Assembly (NCBI GenBank): GCA_034435675.1
Contig: DAOTWP010000187.1
Span: 1 to 59,736 of the forward strand
Direction: 5' to 3'
Length of the DNA: 59,736 bases
Source of the DNA: DAOTWP01 sp034435675
Lineage (GTDB): Bacteria; Chloroflexota; Anaerolineae; Aggregatilineales; Phototrophicaceae
Under the pieces are notes generated by a model that searched no databases, was not told where the DNA came from, and saw only the letters and a list, made by a program, of their open reading frames with translations. A program made the position numbers and the translations under genes. Below are positions 17,240 to 25,525 of the stretch, piece after piece; position 1 is the stretch's first letter; every line of letters starts with the position of its first letter.

Positions 17240-17280
17240 CATGGGTCAAGTCGTCGCGCCAGCGGGCAACCTGACCCATG
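17240..17280. repeat. Perfect 9-bp inverted repeat downstream of ppa
   Basis: CATGGGTCA (17240-17248) pairs with TGACCCATG (17272-17280) around a 23-base loop, with flanking GGTG and CACC able to extend the stem. It lies in the 326-bp gap between ppa and the Nudix operon, which has no gene. There is no T-run, so it is not a clear intrinsic terminator. Confidence 0.5.
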
Positions 17281-17408
17281 CCACCATCCGTTAGTAAGCA
17301 CGCGCAGCAGCACATCCCCCGGATCGCCAGCCGCAGAACCGTTTGGGTCGGTGCATCAATAGGCGGCAGGGGTGCGGCTGCTAACTGGCGTCAGGATTCA
17401 GCGAAGCA

Positions 17409-17960
17409 TTACAGTCCGGTGGAGGACGGCGGGAAGGTATCGCGGTAGTATTGCAGTGCTTTGACGATTTCCGCGCGCGCTTCTTCAACGCCGAACCAGC
17501 CCTCGCTGACTGCCGATGTGCCCTGAAGCTGTTTGTAGACGACGAAGAAGTGCTCGACCTCGCGCGGGAAGTGTGCGGGCAGGTCTTTCAGGTCATGATA
17601 CTCTTCAAAGCCGGGGTCGTTGGCGGGCACTGCCAGAATCTTGTAATCCATCTCACCCTTGTCCACCAGCTTGAGCATCCCAATCGGGCGCGCTTCAACC
17701 ACACAGCCGGGGAACGTCGCTTCATTCATCATCACCAGAATATCAAGCGGGTCACTGTCACCGGCATAGCTCTGCGGGATAAACCCGTAATCGCCGGGGT
17801 AATGCAGCGGGCTGTACAGCACGCGATCCAGTTTGATCACGCCTGCCTTTTTGCTGTACTCATATTTGTTGCGGCTGCCTTTCGGCACTTCGATCACCGC
17901 GTAAACCACTTCCGGAGCGCTGGGACCGGGTGCCAGATTGTGCCACAGATGCAGTGCCAT
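17409..17960 (-). CDS. ppa: Inorganic pyrophosphatase, family I
   Basis: A 183-residue soluble enzyme hydrolysing pyrophosphate to phosphate, which pulls biosynthetic reactions forward. Diagnostic segments are EVPKGSRNKYEYSKKAG, YPGDYGFIPQSYAGD, DSDPLDILV (the metal-binding DxDPxD motif) and KDLPAHFPREVEHFFVVYK. The length is normal for the bacterial hexameric enzyme. The start at 17960 has AAAGGTGG just upstream. It is transcribed alone; the genes on both sides are separated by more than 200 bp. Confidence 0.97.
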   Translation of the reverse strand: MALHLWHNLAPGPSAPEVVYAVIEVPKGSRNKYEYSKKAGVIKLDRVLYSPLHYPGDYGFIPQSYAGDSDPLDILVMMNEATFPGCVVEARPIGMLKLVDKGEMDYKILAVPANDPGFEEYHDLKDLPAHFPREVEHFFVVYKQLQGTSAVSEGWFGVEEARAEIVKALQYYRDTFPPSSTGL

Positions 17961-18205
17961 AGTCCACCTTTGTTTTTGTTCTGATTGGTCACTGTGACTA
18001 GCATAACATCAGACACGATTGGCGTGTAGTGCAGGGCAGTCCGGAGTCAGTGCCCGCCTGCCCCTAGCCGCCTCTTATCTTAAGGGTAGCATTGCGACTG
18101 CCGCATTTATACTTGTTGTAATGCGCTTGCTGCTGCCGCGCACAGACGGCTATACGCAGCAAGGGAGCATACATCAAGAAGATCGTTATCCAAGGAGTCG
18201 CGAAG

Positions 18206-18775
18206 ATGGGTTACGTTGCAAAACCGTATGTCGCGGGTTCGCCCGAAGCACTGGTCATTGGTCAGGTTGTGCAGGCATTCTCTCAGAATATCGAAGCGGA
18301 TGTGATTGAACCGCTGCTGCCCAAGTATGGGCTGAATGATATTGAGCCAGACGAGTGGTATCCGCATCAGTCCTGGATGAATGTGCTGCATGACATCGGG
18401 CAGCTTCCCGGCGCGCAGTCCACGTTTGTTGCCTTTGGCAGGCAGGTGGTGCAGTCCGCCGTCATGCCGCCCGAAATTGACTCGATCCCCAAAGTACTGG
18501 AACTGCTGCACACCATCCACCATCTGAATCTGCGCAATATCCCGGACGAAGAAGGTTACGCCGTCCGGCAAATCGGCGAACGGCATTACTGGGTGTACCA
18601 CAACACGCCGAATCCGAACGACGCGATTTACGGCTTTATCTGGGGACTGGTAGCGCGTTACAAAGCCCCCAACGAACAGTTCATCGTGCGGCAGGTGGAC
18701 AACCCCCATCCTGAAGAAATCCCCGGTTCAGTGTTTGAAATCAAGTGGGGCACAAAACCCGAAGACCTGAAATAG
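18206..18775 (+). CDS. Conserved hypothetical protein, sensor-like
   Basis: A 189-residue soluble protein that I do not recognise with certainty. It begins MGYVAKPYVAGSPEALV and has WYPHQSWMNVLHDIGQLPGA, a middle HTIHHLNLRN and a late NPNPNDAIYGFIWGLVARYK. The layout (W-x-P-x-Q-x-W, a His-containing helix, a late NPxP-D stretch) recalls small-molecule or haem-binding sensor domains such as HNOB or V4R, but this is only an impression. AAGGAG lies nine bases before the ATG. A TATACT at 18108-18113 may be its -10 box. It is not in an obvious operon. Confidence 0.8.
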   Translation: MGYVAKPYVAGSPEALVIGQVVQAFSQNIEADVIEPLLPKYGLNDIEPDEWYPHQSWMNVLHDIGQLPGAQSTFVAFGRQVVQSAVMPPEIDSIPKVLELLHTIHHLNLRNIPDEEGYAVRQIGERHYWVYHNTPNPNDAIYGFIWGLVARYKAPNEQFIVRQVDNPHPEEIPGSVFEIKWGTKPEDLK

Positions 18776-18908
18776 CCGTACTTACGCTGCGGGCACTGCA
18801 TCACATGTCAGCGCCCGCCTGCTGGGGCATTTTTCCTGTCTTGACGCCCTCGCGCTGGGGCAGTATTGTTGTCCCGCGTCGGCAAGCTCACTTCATGCGA
18901 GGGCGTCT

Positions 18909-19634
18909 GTGCAAGACCCTGAAACCACGACCATTATGCTGCTGTGGATCATCAGCGGCGCGGTACTTGGCGCGCTGGTGACGCCGCTGGCATTCCGGCA
19001 GCGGGGTTATGCGCCGTTGGTGGGACTGCTGCTGGGGGCGCTGCTGGGGGCGGGGGCGCACCTGCTGGCACTGCTGCCGCTGTGGCTGCTGCTGCCTGCC
19101 AGACCGGGCAGTCCCGGCTGGCGCGCGGCAGACCCCGCCGAACTGGAAAACCGCTTCACGATCCAGATGCAGTCCATGACGCTGGCAGGCGCGGCGCTGG
19201 CATTCCCCGACAACAACCTGCGCTATGTCGTCGTGGACGCCGCCAGCGGCAGCCCCGTGCTAAGCGCGACCGAATTTCAGCTTGAATACCTGAAAACCCG
19301 CATGGCTGCGCCGGGGCGGCATGAAGAAGGCTGGTATTTCCTGCGTCAGTTTTTGCCGCTGGTGGACGGTGACGCCGCCAGCCTGCACGACGACAGCGCA
19401 GCGCGGCACGCACTGCTGCACAGCGCGCAAGCGACCAGCGGCAATACCACCCTGCCGGTCAACCAGCTTGAGCGTGAAGCGCTGGTGCTCAAGCGCAAGG
19501 GCTATGAACTGGAACAACTGCACGCGGCGCTGCTGCGGGCGCTGGCGGAGGACGATGCCTTTGAAGTGGACTGGCGCGCTTACACCAGTGAACAGGACGC
19601 CCGCGGCAGCGACACCCTGCCCGTAAATAGCTGA
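18909..19634 (+). CDS. Hypothetical membrane-anchored protein
   Basis: A 241-residue protein with two closely spaced hydrophobic helices in the first 65 residues (LLWIISGAVLGALVTPLAF and LVGLLLGALLGAGAHLLALL). A soluble C-terminal domain of about 170 residues follows. No known family is recognised. The GTG start follows GAGGG. An in-frame ATG at 18936 would begin directly at the first helix. Late motifs include LEREALVLKRKGYELEQLHA, predicted helical. It may share a transcript with the gene at 18206, 133 bp upstream. Confidence 0.75.
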   Translation: MQDPETTTIMLLWIISGAVLGALVTPLAFRQRGYAPLVGLLLGALLGAGAHLLALLPLWLLLPARPGSPGWRAADPAELENRFTIQMQSMTLAGAALAFPDNNLRYVVVDAASGSPVLSATEFQLEYLKTRMAAPGRHEEGWYFLRQFLPLVDGDAASLHDDSAARHALLHSAQATSGNTTLPVNQLEREALVLKRKGYELEQLHAALLRALAEDDAFEVDWRAYTSEQDARGSDTLPVNS

Positions 19635-19777
19635 TCTCGCGTTAGGTCCACGCCAGCACCCTACCAGACACCCGCGCTAATTCCCCCCAGCGCCGCCGCT
19701 GCCGGGGGTGACCGGTATCGTGCTGACCAGCCCCCGCCAAATATGTACTGCTTTGTTACAGGTAATTTAATGGGTAT

Positions 19778-19805
19778 TTACAAGCAGCGCATTGTATGCC
19801 ATACT
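19778..19805 (+). promoter_or_regulatory. Candidate promoter of the RRM-protein gene with long leader
   Basis: TTACAA (19778-19783) and CATACT (19800-19805) are 16 bases apart. Transcription from here would give a leader of about 140 nt that holds an AGGGT / ACCCT hairpin near 19817-19835. Long leaders are common in cold-shock RNA-binding protein mRNAs. No gene is seen in 19635-19952. Confidence 0.35.
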
Positions 19806-19952
19806 GATGATTGGTAGGGTAATCAATCACCCTGGCCGACTTTGCATCTTGTGTTCCTCTCTTGCTTTAACGACGACCACTTCTGCATTTTTTGCCACGA
19901 CTGCTAATTGCTCTATCAGGTAACGAAAGTCAATCATCACGGGAGTAAGGTC

Positions 19953-20264
19953 ATGGCTAAAAAACTGTATGTTGGCAATCTGTCTTATGAAACGACAGAA
20001 ACGCAGCTCCGCGAATTGTTCAGTCAGGTTGGCGCAATCACCGAAGTGACAATGATCACTGATCGTGATACGGGTAGATCCAAAGGATTTGCCTTTGTGC
20101 AAATGGAAGACGACAACGCCGCGCAGGACGCGATTAAACGCTTTAATGGTCATGAAATGGGCAGTCGGACGCTGAATGTCAGCGAGGCACGCCCCATTGA
20201 AGAACGTCCGACCAATGGTGGTTTTTCGCGCGGCGACGCAAACCGGCGCAGCAAGCGCCGTTAA
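19953..20264 (+). CDS. RRM-domain RNA-binding protein
   Basis: A 103-residue protein made of one RNA recognition motif (about 3-78) plus a basic tail. RNP2 is KLYVGNLSY and RNP1 is KGFAFVQME, with the aromatic residues that stack on RNA bases. The tail is Gly/Ser/Arg-rich (GGFSRGDANRRSKRR). Such small proteins, known from cyanobacteria as Rbp, are often cold-induced RNA chaperones. ATG at 19953 follows GGGAGTAAGG. The frame is open further upstream, but the RRM starts here. It is a single gene. Confidence 0.95.
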   Translation: MAKKLYVGNLSYETTETQLRELFSQVGAITEVTMITDRDTGRSKGFAFVQMEDDNAAQDAIKRFNGHEMGSRTLNVSEARPIEERPTNGGFSRGDANRRSKRR

Positions 20265-20332
20265 ACCAACCTGGCAGCGCGGGTTGGAACAGTGCCCGTC
20301 GGTACACCGACACGCTTAAGCTGCCTGCCGGA

Positions 20333-20356
20333 CAAGGGGTTAACCCCCTTGTTCGC
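20333..20356. repeat. Palindrome related to family-2 ends
   Basis: GACAAGGGGTTAACCCCCTTG is a near-perfect palindrome matching the AACAAGGGGATT module at 3434, 7350 and 48868. It lies about 70 bp after the RRM gene and could also act as a transcript-end hairpin, although no T-run follows. Confidence 0.45.
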
Positions 20357-20532
20357 AGCCTTACACGTGCCAGTCCTAAAGCTTCTCTTCTGCATCCAAG
20401 ACTGCTGCTGAACGCGCGTAGCGCAGCACTGTTCGTGGGTGCTTCCACGCAGACCGGCTCAGACCGCAGCGCGAAGCAGTCACAGCACGCACCAGATCGT
20501 GACCGAGCATCACTGGCAAAGGAGCAGCATGG

Positions 20533-21840
20533 ATGGCGGACGAGACTCCCGGCAAGATCATTACCATTCTGCTCGTTGACGATATGGCGGATATCAGCGC
20601 CAACGTCAAGAAGCTGCTCAGTTTTGAGGCTGATTTTGAAGTCGTGGGCATGGCAAGCACTGGCGCGGAAGGCTTAACGCTGGCGCAAAAGCTGCGTCCC
20701 GACATCATCATCATTGACATTAATATGCCGGATGTTGATGGGCTGCAAATTACAACGCAGATCGTCAATCGCCTGCCAGATACGGGCGTGATTATCATGT
20801 CTGCGCAGGACGATGCCCGCTATATGCGTATGGCAATGACCGCCGGCGCAAAAGCATTCCTGACAAAACCCTCCACACCGGACGAAATCTATCATGCAGT
20901 ACGGGCAGTTCATGCCCGCGCCCCAGTGATCAAAACACCGGCGGGGGGTCTCGCACACCCGCGAGCCACCGAGACGACCGGGAAAGTTTTGCGCGCGGGA
21001 CGCATTATTGTGGTCTACAGCCCCCAGGGCGGCGCTGGCTGCACCACGCTTGCCACCAACCTGGCGACTGCCCTGAACCGCGAAAACAGCCATGCGCTGC
21101 TGGTAGATGGCAATTTGCAGTTTGGCGATGTGCGTGTCTTCCTGAATCTGGATGCCCGTTCGTCGCTGCTGGATCTGGTTGAGGATGTTGATGACCTTGA
21201 CACCGAGTATTTTGAGAACGTCGCTGCCACGCACGCCAGCGGTTTAAAAGTGCTGCTCGGTCCGGGGCGTCCGGAACTTGCCGAAAAAGTCAGTGCTGAC
21301 CCGACCGCACTGGCACGAATCCTCGATAAAGTCAGAGTCAGTTACGATTTTATTGTGGTGGATACCAGCCTGCATCTGGACGACATGCTGCTCTCACTGA
21401 TGGACATCGCCGATCTCATTCTGCTGGTCTCTGCACCGACCCTGCAATCGGTCAAAAATATCCGGTTTGTACTGGATCTGTTCGATCAGATGAATTATTT
21501 ACCGGGCAAAACCATGTTGATTTTTAACCGGGTGCCCGTAGATGCGCAAGTGCGCCGAATTGCCATCACCCCGGACAAAGCGCACGCCTTCCTGAAGCAC
21601 CCCATCGCCGGGATGATCCCCGAAAGCACCTACCTGATGCAGGATGCTGTGCGCAAAGGAATTCCTGCGGTGACGCTGAAACGTGATCGTGATAAATCTC
21701 CCGTTAAAGAACTGCTTGATTTAGCGGATGCGATTTTTGTTATGCTGATGCCTGTTGCGGCAGAAGAGACCGCAGCCTTCAAAGGCAAAACCATCGACCC
21801 CAAAAATGAGTCTGGAAAGCGAGTCGCGCGTGAATCTTGA
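20533..21840 (+). CDS. CpaE-like protein: receiver domain plus MinD/ParA-type ATPase with altered P-loop
   Basis: A 435-residue protein. Residues 8-130 form a response-regulator receiver with phospho-acceptor Asp62 (IIIIDINMPDVDG) and a late KPS lysine. Residues 155-420 form a MinD/ParA-like fold (ALLVDGNLQFGDVRVFL, DFIVVDTSLHLDD, LILLVSAP). CpaE proteins localise Flp/Tad pilus machinery, but no cpaB, cpaF or tadBC genes are nearby. The deviant Walker A motif reads SPQGGAGCTT: the signature lysine is Gln165 and the P-loop lysine position is Cys170. The second change is common in CpaE; the first is unusual and may remove ATPase activity. It heads a row of small coupled genes. Confidence 0.9.
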   Translation: MADETPGKIITILLVDDMADISANVKKLLSFEADFEVVGMASTGAEGLTLAQKLRPDIIIIDINMPDVDGLQITTQIVNRLPDTGVIIMSAQDDARYMRMAMTAGAKAFLTKPSTPDEIYHAVRAVHARAPVIKTPAGGLAHPRATETTGKVLRAGRIIVVYSPQGGAGCTTLATNLATALNRENSHALLVDGNLQFGDVRVFLNLDARSSLLDLVEDVDDLDTEYFENVAATHASGLKVLLGPGRPELAEKVSADPTALARILDKVRVSYDFIVVDTSLHLDDMLLSLMDIADLILLVSAPTLQSVKNIRFVLDLFDQMNYLPGKTMLIFNRVPVDAQVRRIAITPDKAHAFLKHPIAGMIPESTYLMQDAVRKGIPAVTLKRDRDKSPVKELLDLADAIFVMLMPVAAEETAAFKGKTIDPKNESGKRVARES

Positions 21841-22024
21841 GCCAGTTTCAGATAAACATCTGCATGAAATCGAACGGTTGAGCAAAGAGCTGCTGGCACT
21901 GCTGCGCAAAGCCAAACTGCTGGATCAACCGATCACCCCGCTGCTGCGTGAGCTGGAAGCGCAGGCTGAAAAAGCCCGGCGGGAACGCTTCGATGAAACT
22001 AACTCTGAATATCGGGGGTATTAA
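21809..22024 (+). CDS. Small hypothetical protein overlapping the CpaE-like gene
   Basis: About 71 residues from the ATG at 21809, overlapping the preceding gene by 32 bases. A GTG at 21830 with GGAAAG or GAG nearby is an alternative start. The sequence is charged and mostly helical (LHEIERLSKELLALLRKAKL, then LLRELEAQAEKARRERF), consistent with a short coiled coil. No family is recognised. Overlap with the upstream stop and abutment with the next start suggest translational coupling, so it probably works with the CpaE-like protein. Confidence 0.65.
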   Translation, partial: SLESESRVNLEPVSDKHLHEIERLSKELLALLRKAKLLDQPITPLLRELEAQAEKARRERFDETNSEYRGY

Positions 22025-22336
22025 GTGGCGCATCAGTCGTTAACCAAACAACCGGTTCAGCCACCCCCGACGCTCCCCGCAGTCAGCAGCCTCACCTATG
22101 ACTCCGGGCATTTGATCCGCGCTCTGGTAAGCCTGAGCCAGGATGAGATTGAGCGCATGCTGGATGCGGTTGCCAGTCTGGAGGCGCCCATCGCCAATCT
22201 GACAACTGCCGGTGAGGCAGACCCCATGCTGCGTATCGTCAGCGAGGGGCTGACCATGCTCAGCTATTTGCTTGATGCCGTCAAACAGCATCATGCGGAT
22301 GTTTATGACGCTGCTGGGTCTACAAGCTTGCTGTAG
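22025..22336 (+). CDS. Small hypothetical helical protein
   Basis: A 103-residue protein with a GTG start directly after the TAA of the previous gene. The N-terminus is Pro-rich (KQPVQPPPTLPAV). The rest is predicted helical (HLIRALVSLSQDEIERMLDA, MLRIVSEGLTMLSYLLDAVK). No cysteines, signal peptide or membrane segment are present, and no family is recognised. The tight spacing puts it in an operon with the CpaE-like gene, and a partner or regulator role is possible. Confidence 0.7.
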   Translation: MAHQSLTKQPVQPPPTLPAVSSLTYDSGHLIRALVSLSQDEIERMLDAVASLEAPIANLTTAGEADPMLRIVSEGLTMLSYLLDAVKQHHADVYDAAGSTSLL

Positions 22337-22469
22337 GCGGCAAGCGGTCCACGCGACAGCGGCACAGCGCTGCCCCAAGGCGCAGGCAGCACAGGGTTAG
22401 GGTGAGTTTGTTTGGGTCCAGCAGCGCGCTTGAACACGTTCATGGCGCGAATTTGTGTTCTCCTGACGC

Positions 22470-22490
22470 TTCGGACTGGTCGAGTCCGAA
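22470..22490. promoter_or_regulatory. Perfect 8-bp hairpin in the leader of the following gene
   Basis: TTCGGACT and AGTCCGAA flank a GGTCG loop, about 45 bp before the start at 22533. No T-run follows. It may be a leader structure or a protein-binding dyad. The surrounding 22337-22532 gap has no gene. Confidence 0.4.
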
Positions 22491-22532
22491 CCGCAGTTAT
22501 TGATCGCAGCAAACTGGCAAAGGAAACCACAC

Positions 22533-22814
22533 ATGGCGACGATTGTGCCGCATTTGCAGAAAAGCTTCAAACTAACGCTGGAAGGCGATTTGCCTCAGGC
22601 GACCGTGGAGACTGTCGGAAGCGTTGATTGGCTGCGCTGCTGCCCGCTGTGTGGCAGTGTACACCAGATTATCGGGATGAAGGACGGCGCCATCTATATT
22701 CCACTATGCCAGACCCAGTCCATGCTGTTCAAAGCGGAGTTGAACTCCTGGCACAAACTGCACCCGGATGTCGTCAAATACAAGTCGCTGCATCTGGTGA
22801 AAAAAGCCGTTTGA
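22533..22814 (+). CDS. Small cysteine-containing hypothetical protein
   Basis: A 93-residue protein starting MATIVPHLQKSFKLTLEGDL, with AAAGGAAA at a good distance. The middle holds WLRCCPLCGSVHQII and a later PLCQTQS, so Cys-x2-Cys plus a third cysteine could hold zinc or a redox pair, but the fourth ligand is unclear. The C-terminus is basic (HPDVVKYKSLHLVKKAV). I do not recognise the family. An open frame from 22500 adds eleven residues without a ribosome site. Confidence 0.75.
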   Translation: MATIVPHLQKSFKLTLEGDLPQATVETVGSVDWLRCCPLCGSVHQIIGMKDGAIYIPLCQTQSMLFKAELNSWHKLHPDVVKYKSLHLVKKAV

Positions 22815-22935
22815 ATCAAGTGCCTGCTCTGCCGAAAACGCCCGGCTGGTCACAGCAGGCGCTCCGCCGCCCGCCGGCAAACAGCGCTTTGTTGGGGACA
22901 CGCTCCAGCCGGGCACTGCCAGGGAGCAGACGGCA

Positions 22936-23910
22936 TCAATCCTGAATCATCGCTGCTGTGCCGCGCAGAATCTTGCGATAGGTAAAGGCACGCTTGCGCA
23001 CATGCATGCCCGCGCGTTCGTACAGCGCGACAGCGTTCGTGCGGCTGTCTGCATCCACGCCCAGCCCGGCGCGGGTTAGCCCCCGCTGCCCGAACAAATA
23101 AAATGCCTGCTGCAACAGCGCCTGCGCCAGCCCGCGCCGCCGCCACTGCCGCCGCACGCCCAGAATCTCCACCCAGCCAAGATTCGCCTCACCCGTTGTC
23201 GGCAGGCACAGCGCGATTCCGGCAATCTCGTCCCCATCCCAGACAACCAGCCACAGCGCCGGGTCATAGTCCGGGCTTTCGAGGCGGTGCACCCAGTCGT
23301 CAAACGGTGTATCCTCAACATGCCCCCAGTGATCGCGGAACGATTCCTGATGCGCCTGATGCACTGCGCGGGCGTGCTGTGCCGCGTCGAACGGGCGCAG
23401 CACCAGCCCGGCAGGCAGGACGGCGGGCGGCAGGTCGCCAGCAAACTCAATAATCATCTCGTAAAACACGCGAGTCAGGGTATACCCCTGCGCGGCAACC
23501 AACGCTGCATAGCCGGGCATGTTCTCGATTACCTGCCGGTCAACATAAATGGGCACGTCCGGCGGCACAAGCGCCGCGCCACGGTTGAGGATTGCCGTGT
23601 CGGAACGCTGCACCAACTGTGTGGCAAGGTCGCTCGCACGCAGATAATCGGCACGCACCAGCACCGTGCTGCCTGCCCGCCCAACACGCGGGTTGACCAT
23701 GTTGGTTGCCGTCCCGACAATGCTGCCGTCCGGCGCAACTGCCACAAAAAAATCTTCCGCCGCGTTGATAAACGGCAGGCTGATCTGGTAGCGGATTGCC
23801 TCTTCGGTGATGCGTTCGGTCAGCCCGCTGGCGGCAAGCGTCTCATTGACAAACGTCACCAGCAGGTCAATATCGGCATCCTGAAAATTGCGAATGTGGT
23901 AGGCGTACAT
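22936..23910 (-). CDS. GNAT-family N-acetyltransferase with two GNAT-like halves
   Basis: A 324-residue protein. The C-terminal half is a clear GNAT domain: acetyl-CoA loop RRQWRRRGLAQALLQQAF and a late AVALYERAGMHVRKRAFTY. The N-terminal half (RNFQDADIDLLVTFVNETLA ... FFVAVAPDGSIVGTATNMV) looks like a degenerate second GNAT, as in mycothiol synthase-type proteins. This arrangement is common in Chloroflexota and Actinomycetota. The substrate is unknown. The start at 23910 has AGGAGAGG about ten bases upstream. It is convergent with the gene at 22533. Confidence 0.88.
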   Translation of the reverse strand: MYAYHIRNFQDADIDLLVTFVNETLAASGLTERITEEAIRYQISLPFINAAEDFFVAVAPDGSIVGTATNMVNPRVGRAGSTVLVRADYLRASDLATQLVQRSDTAILNRGAALVPPDVPIYVDRQVIENMPGYAALVAAQGYTLTRVFYEMIIEFAGDLPPAVLPAGLVLRPFDAAQHARAVHQAHQESFRDHWGHVEDTPFDDWVHRLESPDYDPALWLVVWDGDEIAGIALCLPTTGEANLGWVEILGVRRQWRRRGLAQALLQQAFYLFGQRGLTRAGLGVDADSRTNAVALYERAGMHVRKRAFTYRKILRGTAAMIQD

Positions 23911-23987
23911 CGGCGTTGATCCTCTCCTGACATCCCCGGCAGGCGCGTACTGCTCCAGGCTGCGCCCGATCCCGTGCTTCGCTGCAA

Positions 23988-24566
23988 TTATGCATCGCTA
24001 TCCGCATCTGCTTTGCACAGCATGTCGAGCAGTTTTGTCGTGGTGTTCCAGTTGCGGATGGTCATGGCTTGGTAAACCGGCGCTGCGGCAATTTTGCTCA
24101 GCCGGCTTTTGGTGCGCTGCGCGCTGAGACGCTGTGAATAGATCACCCCAGCACCAGCCCAGACTTTGTCAACGCCCTCGCGCGGATCGAATACTCGCAG
24201 GGCTTGCGCCGCATCAATACCTATCAAAAAAATTACGTCGCTGTGATATTGCTCCGGCTCCTCGCCAAAACCTTCAGGCTTGTTAGCGACGACTGCCTGG
24301 AGCTGGGCGCGCGTCAACACCAGAACTCTGATCGTCGGGCTATCCAGCTCAAACACGCTTGATAACATCGTTTCGATTTGTTTGCCGAGCGTTTCCGGGT
24401 CAAGCGGTGACTTCAGGATTACATTGCCACTCTGGATATAGGTTTCTACAGCAGCAAAACCCTGCGCTTCAAGATGGTGTCTTAGCTGCGCCATGGGGAC
24501 TTTGTTCTTGCCGCCAACGTTTATGCCGCGCAGGAGGATCACATAGGTCGTCGTCGTCGTCATCAC
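23988..24566 (-). CDS. DUF1697 family protein
   Basis: A 192-residue cytosolic protein. Its N-terminus YVILLRGINVGGKNKVPMAQ and YIQSGNVILKS are the hallmark of DUF1697, which has no proven function. The C-terminal RLSKIAAAPVYQAMTIRNWN is also typical. Two ATGs (24566 and 24563) are possible starts. It is separated by 77 bp from the acetyltransferase downstream and by only 27 bp from the gene whose stop is at 24594, with all three on the same strand. Confidence 0.92.
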   Translation of the reverse strand: MMTTTTTYVILLRGINVGGKNKVPMAQLRHHLEAQGFAAVETYIQSGNVILKSPLDPETLGKQIETMLSSVFELDSPTIRVLVLTRAQLQAVVANKPEGFGEEPEQYHSDVIFLIGIDAAQALRVFDPREGVDKVWAGAGVIYSQRLSAQRTKSRLSKIAAAPVYQAMTIRNWNTTTKLLDMLCKADADSDA

Positions 24567-24593
24567 TTTGCCCCTCAGTCACACATCAGGCTG

Positions 24594-25199
24594 TTACAGG
24601 GTATGCAGGTCGGCGGGCAGATGTCGGGTTTCATTCAGGCACAGCAGAATGCGCAGCGGGGTGTCGGTGTCCGCCAGCGCCTGGAGGAACCTGGGGGCGA
24701 CGGCGATCTGGCAGATGCCGCAGTGCGCCACAGTGAGCAGAACCCAGGCGTGCGGGTCGAGGTTGAGGGCGTGGCAAACCAGATAGCGAATCACATTGCC
24801 ATGACAGACCACCAGATCATGCGCGCGGGCATCCGTCGCAGGCTGGAAAATCTCTGCGCTGGCAGCGTCCAGGCGCTCCCGGCACGCTGCCGCCGCTGCG
24901 TCGGACTTCTGTGTACTCTGGAAAAACGTGCTGAACAGTGGGGGAATGGTCGGCACACATTCTTTCAGCGTGTCCAGCGGAACCGGCTGCGCGTGCGGAT
25001 GATGCGCGGCGATGAGTTGTGCTGTGCGGCGGGCGCGCAGCAGCGGGCTGAAGTAGATTTTCCCCGGCGGCGCGCTTTTCAACGCTTCGCCAGTGAGCGA
25101 CGCCTGCTGCTGACCGACAGCGCTCAGGTCAGGGTCATCATGATCGGTTCCGGCAAGCGGCTGTCCGTGCCGGATGAGTGTGATAATCCGTTCGTGCAT
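24594..25199 (-). CDS. Histidine phosphatase superfamily protein
   Basis: About 201 residues. The catalytic RHG motif is present near the start (ITLIRHGQPLAG), followed by SAVGQQQASLTGEAL, the second arginine region SPLLRARRTAQLIA, and a late VVCHGNVIRYLVCHAL carrying the second catalytic histidine. It fits phosphoglycerate mutase-like or alpha-ribazole phosphatase-like enzymes, and the substrate cannot be told. I choose ATG 25199 because GGAAG lies six bases before it. An in-frame ATG at 25214 is the alternative. It is first in a same-strand row with DUF1697 and the acetyltransferase. Confidence 0.9.
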   Translation of the reverse strand: MHERIITLIRHGQPLAGTDHDDPDLSAVGQQQASLTGEALKSAPPGKIYFSPLLRARRTAQLIAAHHPHAQPVPLDTLKECVPTIPPLFSTFFQSTQKSDAAAAACRERLDAASAEIFQPATDARAHDLVVCHGNVIRYLVCHALNLDPHAWVLLTVAHCGICQIAVAPRFLQALADTDTPLRILLCLNETRHLPADLHTL

Positions 25200-25350
25200 G
25201 GCTGCTTCCGTCATCGCTTATTACCGGGCACGGTGCTGCCCCGGCAATGTGGCAGAGGCAAGCGAGAGGGACAGCGCCTGTCTGCTGCCCCTGTAGAGTC
25301 TGCTGTGGTTAGTAGTCCGACAAGATGAGCATGACACCCATGCCCTTGTC

Positions 25351-25508
25351 CAGCCCTCACCCCCAACCCCGCGCCCGACCGTGCCTTCGGCACCATGAGC
25401 GGGGCGCAACCCAATTGCCGGGGATGTTCCCTCCCCCTCGCCCAGCCGCGCAGCGGCGTTAGGGAGCGCGGGACTGAGGGGGTGAGGGCTGTATCTGAGT
25501 AGTCAACT
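25351..25508. repeat. Family-3 inverted-repeat element, copy 2
   Basis: Outer arms CAGCCCTCACCCCC and GGGGGTGAGGGCTG pair. The right end, ATCTGAGTAGTCAACTTA, is the inverse of the left end of the copy at 7558. Internal palindromes (GTGCCTTCGGCAC, CCGCGCAGCGG) give it a branched fold. No coding frame is present. Confidence 0.7.
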
Positions 25509-25525
25509 TAACCTTGTTGGTGCCC

